64,000 bases of DNA from Diphasiastrum complanatum (Eukaryota > Streptophyta > Lycopodiopsida > Lycopodiales > Lycopodiaceae), in NCBI GenBank assembly GCA_029204225.1, contig CM055104.1, positions 19,618,295-19,682,294 of the forward strand. Direction: 5' to 3'. A model generated the notes under the pieces. The model was not told the DNA's origin, made no database searches, and saw only the letters and a program-made list of their open reading frames with translations. Numbering within the stretch: the stretch's first letter is position 1; every line of letters starts with the position of its first letter. Shown in pieces: positions 57,400 to 64,000 of the stretch. The translations under genes and the position numbers were made by a program.

Positions 57400-60300
57400 T
57401 GGTTTCTGAAATCATCTGGCTGGAAATATGACCATTTGAGATCAAAACACATTGAAGAAATTCTATTCCTAATTTCCTCAGCTATTTAAACTCAAATCAG
57501 ATGATTTAATGAAATCAAGGATGCTTTATCATCGATGACATGAAATAAATCTAGTATATTAAGCGTCTAATAGTAGCTTTCTTTGAAAACTGCCTTGATC
57601 ATAGATAATTTTCACATGCATAACTCAACAATAAACATGGGATGATTCACCATGCTTTTCCAATAGGTTTGGTTACAAGCTTGAAAGATTTGATTTTTGA
57701 TATTTTTCTATGCTATACAACAGAGTGAAATGTGCCACTCGAGTATTATTTTGAATACAACAGAAACCCAAATTAACTCGTTACAATCCAGCACTTTAGG
57801 TATATTACTCAACTAAATTTATTTTTAGCTGAAAACTGTTGCCAATACATTTCTATTTTGCTGTCTCAAAATGTTGCCATATTAGGTCATGTTATGGTAT
57901 GCCATGGTGAGGAATTTGATTGAGACATCCTAGTGTTATAGTCTTTGCTAAGAGTATGCCATATTTGATAACAATTTTTAGGTGAGCAGAAATTATTTTG
58001 TAGTTAAAAGTGATGCCACTTGTTGTTATTTTTGTATTGTGTGTCAAACTCTTAGGTATGCTAAATACAAGCTCACCTTAAGGACTACGGTTTTCCAGAT
58101 CAAAACACATCCTTTTTTTTTAGTGTCATCAGCTTTCAACAATTGCTAGAATTTTTTGTAATGTCAATGACATCCTTGGTGAACTCACATTCATTACCTT
58201 TAGCATTGAGAATAACTTCATGATTGTAGAGCACTCAAGAAAAATTTCAAAAGTAATTGATACGTGTCCATAAGATTTTGCTATGATCTCTTGTTTTCTT
58301 GATCAAAGTTAATATTTCTGAAGGTTTTTTTATTTACTTCAAGGATAGTAAATAGATAATCAATTTTCAATGCTTATCAATATTAATGGGTGGCTACTAT
58401 TGGAATCATGGTGAAGCATCAATCAAATTGTAGAAAGATTATAAACTTATCACATTGGATTAGGACTTGATTGCTTCACAATGATACAAGAGAGAATGAG
58501 AGATTGGCAGGAAGAGGAAGAGGACGGTTAATTACATTTGGTCCCCTCTGGCCTGTCCTTTTTCACATATGAAGAAGATTGGTATTATTAATTAAGAGTT
58601 TGTCTAAGACTTTAAGTCACATTGGCCAATATATTAACCTTGACATTTAAGATAACATTAACATTAGTTAACAAAGTTGGCATGACACATTCAATTCTAG
58701 TACCCTCCCTCCTTCCATGATAATTTTGTTACACTTATGTTTATATGCTACCATGGATGCACTATAACCATGTGGAGGTAAACTTTGTCTTCCACATGGA
58801 CTCAACTAGTGCCTTTCAAATGTACAAATAGTATAATATATGCTTGCCACTCATTAGGGTTTATGGTGTAAAATGAACATATCTTTTTCCTTTTAGAAGG
58901 CAAATGTAATCTTTTACCATTTTTTCATCTTTTCAAAACAAATTTCTTTGTTGTTTCTCTCTCTAAAGAATATTTCACTGCTTTTCATCTTTTCAAAAAT
59001 TCACTTTTAACTAGTAGGACCCCCCAACACCCTCCCCACCCCCTTCAATTTGGCCTTAGATTTTACAAATTTGGGCGGGAGTAATGTGATCCCTATTAGA
59101 CAAAATTACTCGACATGAATAAACCTTCGGCACTGGTAAAATAAGCCTCGACAAGCATCTTAATAGCTGCTGCCTAAATAATAAGCAACATGTTTTTCCT
59201 TTTTTACTACTCTAGGGTTGAAGGTTAAAATGAGGGCAATAAAGCTTTGAGGAGGAAACACACTTGCTAGAAATTTGCATCATGCCAAGGAATATTGTGG
59301 TGGTTCATGTGCTAATTCTTTCATATGAGAGTTGATCATGCTCTAGTTTAGGCCCCTATGTCATGAATGATCATTCAACAGATGAATATATTTGTCTTTG
59401 CCATATTTGGTAAAGATTTATGCACTTTGTTTAGTTTATTGATTTTTTGATTTACCATGCTCATGTGATGCTAATAAATGGACTAAATGTTAGGGTGCTA
59501 TAATTGGCACGTGAAATTTTTTGAAAAAAAATGTCCATTTATCCAAACAAATGTTTTGAAGGAGAATGAAGATAATAATATCAACATGGGTGCAATTACT
59601 GTTTAGTATTTGACGGTCAAAGTTGGTCATAAACTGGTGACTAAGGCCAATTTTATGACTTACATAGAAGCATGATATCAATGATGTTGGGCAACCAAAA
59701 AATAAAACTATTTGATAAATGACAAAATGACAAACTTAGTTTGTTGAAACTTTGTTATAGATGTGAAGGAAAGTGGGATAAAGACTACTAAAAAGTGTTC
59801 AAGTTTTGAAAATAGAGGTTTCAATTAGTAGCCATGATCGATAATCTTATGGAGGAAAGTCATCAAGCATATAAAGATGAAGATTTGTTGAATGAAGAAG
59901 ATCTGCATATGCTACAAGATCATCAACTTGAATTATTTGACAATGAAGTGCTAGGGTATGAAAATGAGATATGTCATATGTAGGGGTGCTTATTGAGTTA
60001 ATTTCTATTTGTGTCGGATATGTGATCTTGTGAGACGTGAATTTTAATCAAAAAGCCCATGAGAATGATTTCAATTATGATTCCTTGCCAACTAATAAAT
60101 AAAAAATATAAGCTAATGGTATAGTCTAAATGGCTAGGAAGATATTTTGAAGTGCAAAGCTCTCTTAAAGCACATATCACAAGTAGATTTAGCATAAGAG
60201 TTTTCCAAGACCTACTATGTGTTAAAAGAGGCACTCTAAATGATCTGACAATATGGTTTCGGTCTAGGTTACTCATTTTGATGACAACATGTCCTAATGA

Positions 60301-62060
60301 ATCTACGCAACCTTACTTGTAGTAGAAGTTTTAGCTTGATTGCAAGTGAGAGAAAGGAGAGAGCATGGGTTTTGAATGAAAACTTTTAGGGACAATATCT
60401 ACTTTTATTGGTTCATCCTTACACACTCTTAGATTTTAATTTAAGACTTTTATCATCTCCTATTAGCATCTTTTAGCTTTGCCATGGTAGCGGTAAGCTA
60501 TTGTGATGATTTGCTAAAAGCTGGGGTGTCACGCTTAGGTGAGTTTGAGCATGAGAATGATTTTTTTTTTTCTTTCTAAAATGCAATCTTTGTTTTTTAT
60601 TTTTTATTTTTAGCTACTCGAATGTCTTGCATAAGGCAAAGCTTCTCGGGATGTATCGATCACCTTGTCTATATGTTGGATTCATTCACCACTCCCTTAT
60701 TTCATAAAATGTCTTCATAATGTATCTAGTCAACATGACTAGAATCACTAATTCGAACATCAAGAGATTGGGAATTTTTGTTGAGCATAGAAAGATGATT
60801 GAGCTTAGAATGCAGGCACCAATAATAAGAATTTTCAACATCATGTAGAAGGAAGTGAGAAGCAACCGCTTGTTGAGCTTAATCTAGCCAAACAACGTGG
60901 CTAGGAAAGAGGGCAGAGCATATATAAATGAGATCACATCTTGTAGGTTGTACTTTGAGGAAAACATGTATTTAAAAAAACAACGATTCCAACTTAAAAG
61001 AATAGACAATATAATTAAGAACTCATTTTAAATCTCAAAGTCACTTGAGAGTGACAACTCATCTTTTAGCAAATGGTTGGAATAACTTATCGCTATTATG
61101 ACAAAGTTGTGAAATAAAAGACGTTCAGGACCTGGAATGGACTTAATCAATTTACAAGAGGAATTGGATGCATTGCTATCACCATTTCCATCATTAAATG
61201 CAAGTTACTAATGACACAATTATGATAACAAGCAAGAAAAATCAAGTCTAAGTGTAAATTGATGAAAGAGGCTTCACATGTGTGAAGTATAGCCTAATGT
61301 ACGAACACAGACTAGAGAGCAAATTAGAAATGATCATAAATGCATTGGACACAACAAATTGCATGCAAAACAGAGATCTAAAAAAGCTTGACAAAAAATG
61401 CTCAAATGTACAAATGAGCTCCAAAGACGAGCATATGTATAAAGCATGAGGCTTGGTTTAACCTGACCTATTTCACACATGCAAGATAGTTTTGTGACTT
61501 GTCCTTTGCCCCCCTCCTAAATACAAGTCTATAGCCATCCAATAAAATTGCACCAACTTAAAAAACCTACAATTTCGAACTTGGAAAACTTGACCATTTG
61601 GTTTCTTCTTGGCCTTCGAGATTATGTACTAAAAACCTAGGCCTACGTCTGTAACCCTATGTATAATATATGATTTTAGTCAAGCTAGTATTTGCATTTT
61701 TTACACTCCTCAAAAAATAGCTTGATTAAAGTATGACAAATTATGCATAACTCTAAGGCTGATTTTGGCTTCATAAATGGATCATTTGTAGGTTCAATGG
61801 TGTGAAGAATAATTCTGATGATGATGATGGATGATCACCATATCCAAGATAGAATCTCCTTGAAGTCGACCTCTTCCAAGATGAAGTGGAGAGGTTTGCC
61901 CCACCCTAGCACCTTTGACATTGATTCCTTCCATGTTTGATGAATATGATTGATCTTGAGGCTTAATACTCCTTGATGTTGTTGCTCCTCCTTGACGGAA
62001 ACCCGAGACCTCCTTGCCTCATAATGATCACAAAGATTAATATTACAAAATATGCGGACA
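57400..62060. other. 4.7-kb gene-poor AT-rich region
   Basis: Both strands read. Only short open frames, none with a recognised domain. An acidic + peptide at about 59835-59980 is open for some 45 codons without a known match. No LTR, RT or RNA gene motif was recognised. Confidence 0.4.
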
Positions 62061-62063
62061 CTC

Positions 62064-62650
62064 TTTACTAGTCTATATATTTCTATATATATATTTAAAC
62101 TTATGTACACTTTTGCGCATGTGTATGGGTGCACCCATGCATCCTCCTCTCCTCACCCATGCATGAGCTTTTTCTAACTAAAAAAATTGGGGAGGATGCA
62201 TGTGTGGGAAAAAGGATGCATGGCCCTCCTCCCCATGCATGCATCTAAGGGGCCCACTCCAAATTAAAATTATCCTTTACCAACACACCTAGTGTTTTGA
62301 AGTGCATGTACATACTTTCAGGGTGAAAGGTGCTAAACAAATGAGACTTTCATTATCAAAAATTTGAAGGGTGCTCTAAGGATTTTTTAAATTATCAGAC
62401 TTTCCATGGGAAAGGTTGAAATAAAAATGCATTTCTATGAAGATCGGCCTCCATTGCCCGTCAACGACTAGCACTCTTTACTAGTCTATATATATTTAAA
62501 CTTATGTACAATTTTGCGCATGTGTATGGGTGCACCCATGCATCCTCCTCCCCTCACCCATGCATGAGCTATTTTTAACTAAAAAACTTTGGGAGGAGGA
62601 TCCATGTATGGGGAAAAGGATGCATGGCCCTCCTCCCCATGCATCCATGG
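62064..62650. repeat. Dispersed 190-bp direct repeat
   Basis: About 62064-62250 and 62470-62650 share 'TATTTAAACTTATGTACA', 'TTTTGCGCATGTGTATGGG', 'TGCACCCATGCATCCTCCTC' and 'GGATGCATGGCCCTCCTCC'. Both are rich in the ATGCAT palindrome. The 220 bp between them is unrelated. Confidence 0.88.
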
Positions 62651-62711
62651 CCCTCTTGCCCATGCCTGGCCCTACTCCCCATGCCTTTCCCCTTTCCCAT
62701 TTCCTATTAAT

Positions 62712-62812
62712 GATTAACGGGCCAATTCATATTCTCGAGGTATGTTGTGGTTCATGCATTTCCCATTATTGATTAACTGGCCAATTGATATTCTCCAGGT
62801 ATTTTGTGGTTG
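62712..62812. repeat. Tandem pair of about 58 bp
   Basis: The string 'GATTAACGGGCCAATTCATA' with 'TTCTCGAGGTATGTTGTGG' recurs as 'GATTAACTGGCCAATTGATA' with 'TTCTCCAGGTATTTTGTGG'. Confidence 0.85.
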
Positions 62813-62816
62813 CGGT

Positions 62817-62911
<95 letters not shown>
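62817..62911. repeat. (CT)47 microsatellite
   Basis: 95-bp CT tract on the left flank of the phospholipase C fragment. Confidence 0.96.
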
Positions 62912-62914
<3 letters not shown>

Positions 62915-63049
62915 TGCAATCATATCCTTGCGACTACAGTAATACCATACTGCTGCAATCAGATCCTTGCGACTACACCATATCGCTCTCTCATTCTATC
63001 TGTGGATCGCGACAGTCTCTCTGCGGATCTGTGGATCGCGACAATCTCT

Positions 63050-63822
63050 CTGCGGATCCACCATTTGCACGAAAGAATCCTTGTACTAACCAAAGGGGCC
63101 TTCCATATCCCTGCATGTTCAAAGCCACCATTTGAGCGCCATGTGACCACGCGACAAGAGGGTTGTAGTTTGAGGAATTGAGCCGTAATTCATATGGATA
63201 AATGCGTAAAATGTTTTGTTTTGTAAAGCGTATTGGTTCGAGCGGGTATTCTTTTGTAAGCTTTTCAAGTTGAGGTTCACTTAAGCTGACTTGCTTCACT
63301 TCTTCACCTCCAACTGCTAATGCATCTTTCAAAGCTCCTCCTCTAAGTTTTCCAGCATGAATCATAATAAGCTGCTTATATGTAGGATGCTCATGTTCAG
63401 GTACCTCCGTACCTGAATCCAAATCTAAGTCTTCAAAATCTAGCTTTCGCGGCTTTGTTGAAAGTGGATCCTTGGTGTGAGAATCAATTTGCTTTGGAAT
63501 AGCTCGGGAGATCATCTCCCCAAGGTTCCTCCTGAATTGCATATTTTTCATAAGTGCTTTCGGAGACCTTCTGAGATTTTCCTGACAAATATTCCTTAGG
63601 GAGTTTGGTGGAGATTATGATGCGCGTTTTCAGTGACTGAGGTGAAGGAAGTCCTTTGAAGCTCTCGGTTTTTTCTAGAAAATACAAAATGCTCCCTAGC
63701 GTCCTCGTGATAATCTTAGCTGCCAAACTCGGCAATGATGGAGTCATATGGTCCTCCAAAGTTATAACAACTGGAAACTCGGAAGCCACAAAAGCATGAT
63801 CCTTGATGGCTTCTTTGCGGAT
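63050..63822 (-). pseudogene. Phosphoinositide phospholipase C fragment (X-end to Y-start)
   Basis: Plant PI-PLC hydrolyses phosphatidylinositol 4,5-bisphosphate at the plasma membrane. On the minus strand from 63822: 'AIKDHAFVASEFPVVITLED' and 'SPQSLKTRIIISTKLPKEY' form the end of the X domain. 'PTYKQLIMIHAGKLRGG', 'LSEPQLEKLTKEYP' and 'NILRIYPYELRLNSSNYNP' then 'GYGRPLWLVQGFFRANGG' form the start of the Y domain. The catalytic His half of X and the C2 domain are absent. A frameshift near 63484-63500 separates the two open frames (63789-63484 and 63551-62991). About 760 bp is continuous with no intron. Beyond both ends the sequence changes to short repeats around 'GCGGATC' and CT tracts. 'GATCCGCAAAG' before the first codon might be a splice acceptor, so a true exon cannot be excluded. 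Confidence 0.85.
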
Positions 63823-63869
63823 CAGGACTGCCTGTGGATCGGGACTGCCAGTGGATCAGTCGTATTGTG

Positions 63870-63871
<2 letters not shown>

Positions 63872-63901
<30 letters not shown>
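63872..63901. repeat. (CT)15 microsatellite
   Basis: 30-bp CT tract on the right flank of the phospholipase C fragment. Confidence 0.95.
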
Positions 63902-64000
63902 ATGGTTCTGGAGACACAACTTGGCTAAACATATCTGATTTGAACAGATGAGACTAAGATTTTCTGGCGGGATGTGTGGATGCGACTCTCTCTAGTCCGC

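Overview
The window is nuclear DNA of a vascular plant. The evidence is two intron-containing plant genes (a plastid-type histidine-biosynthesis enzyme and a mitochondrial outer-membrane assembly protein), dense Ty1/copia and Ty3/gypsy retrotransposon debris primed by initiator-Met tRNA, kilobase introns and very long (CT)n/(GA)n tracts. The mix would suit a large, repeat-rich genome such as a fern or gymnosperm, but that placement is only inference. No CRISPR array, operon, rRNA or tRNA gene was seen.

Layout. 1-2.65 kb: minus-strand copia LTR/gag debris. 2.65-6.26 kb: no recognisable gene; one 148-bp (TC)n tract and a 77-bp tandem duplication. 6.264-11.330 kb: one nearly self-contained gypsy element with paired 374-bp LTRs, a 5-bp target duplication, gag, protease and a C-terminal chromodomain, but with unrecognised sequence where RT/RNase H/integrase should be. 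12.961-18.022 kb: complete 8-exon imidazoleglycerol-phosphate dehydratase gene (HISN5) on +. 18.7-21.2 kb: LINE debris, a 280-bp tandem duplication and a head-to-head copia junction. 21.9-31.1 kb: a stack of three minus-strand copia elements (A in B, B next to C), each with a recognisable 5' LTR/PBS side. 32.15-34.85 kb: a decayed minus-strand reading frame for an unrecognised protein; part of the same family recurs on + at 44.6-45.2 kb. 34.9-47.8 kb: copia D (+), an inverted copia E (-), deleted gypsy elements B (+) and C (-) sharing one LTR family, and further copia/gypsy pieces. 48.882-55.915 kb: complete 4-exon SAM50 (Omp85) gene on +, with copia and LINE debris in its 4.2-kb third intron. 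56.5-57.1 kb: a G-run hairpin block and a cluster of four inverted repeats. 57.4-62.0 kb: AT-rich, nothing recognised. 63.05-63.82 kb: a minus-strand, frameshifted, intronless piece of phosphoinositide phospholipase C.

The two intact genes are unrelated housekeeping genes: HISN5 acts in plastid histidine synthesis and SAM50 inserts beta-barrel proteins into the mitochondrial outer membrane. Everything else is mobile DNA or simple repeat. The items that best merit a second look are the RT-less but TSD-flanked gypsy element, the two-copy unknown protein, the inverted-repeat cluster after SAM50, the palindromic CACACGTGTG boxes in the copia A LTR, and the phospholipase C piece between simple repeats.
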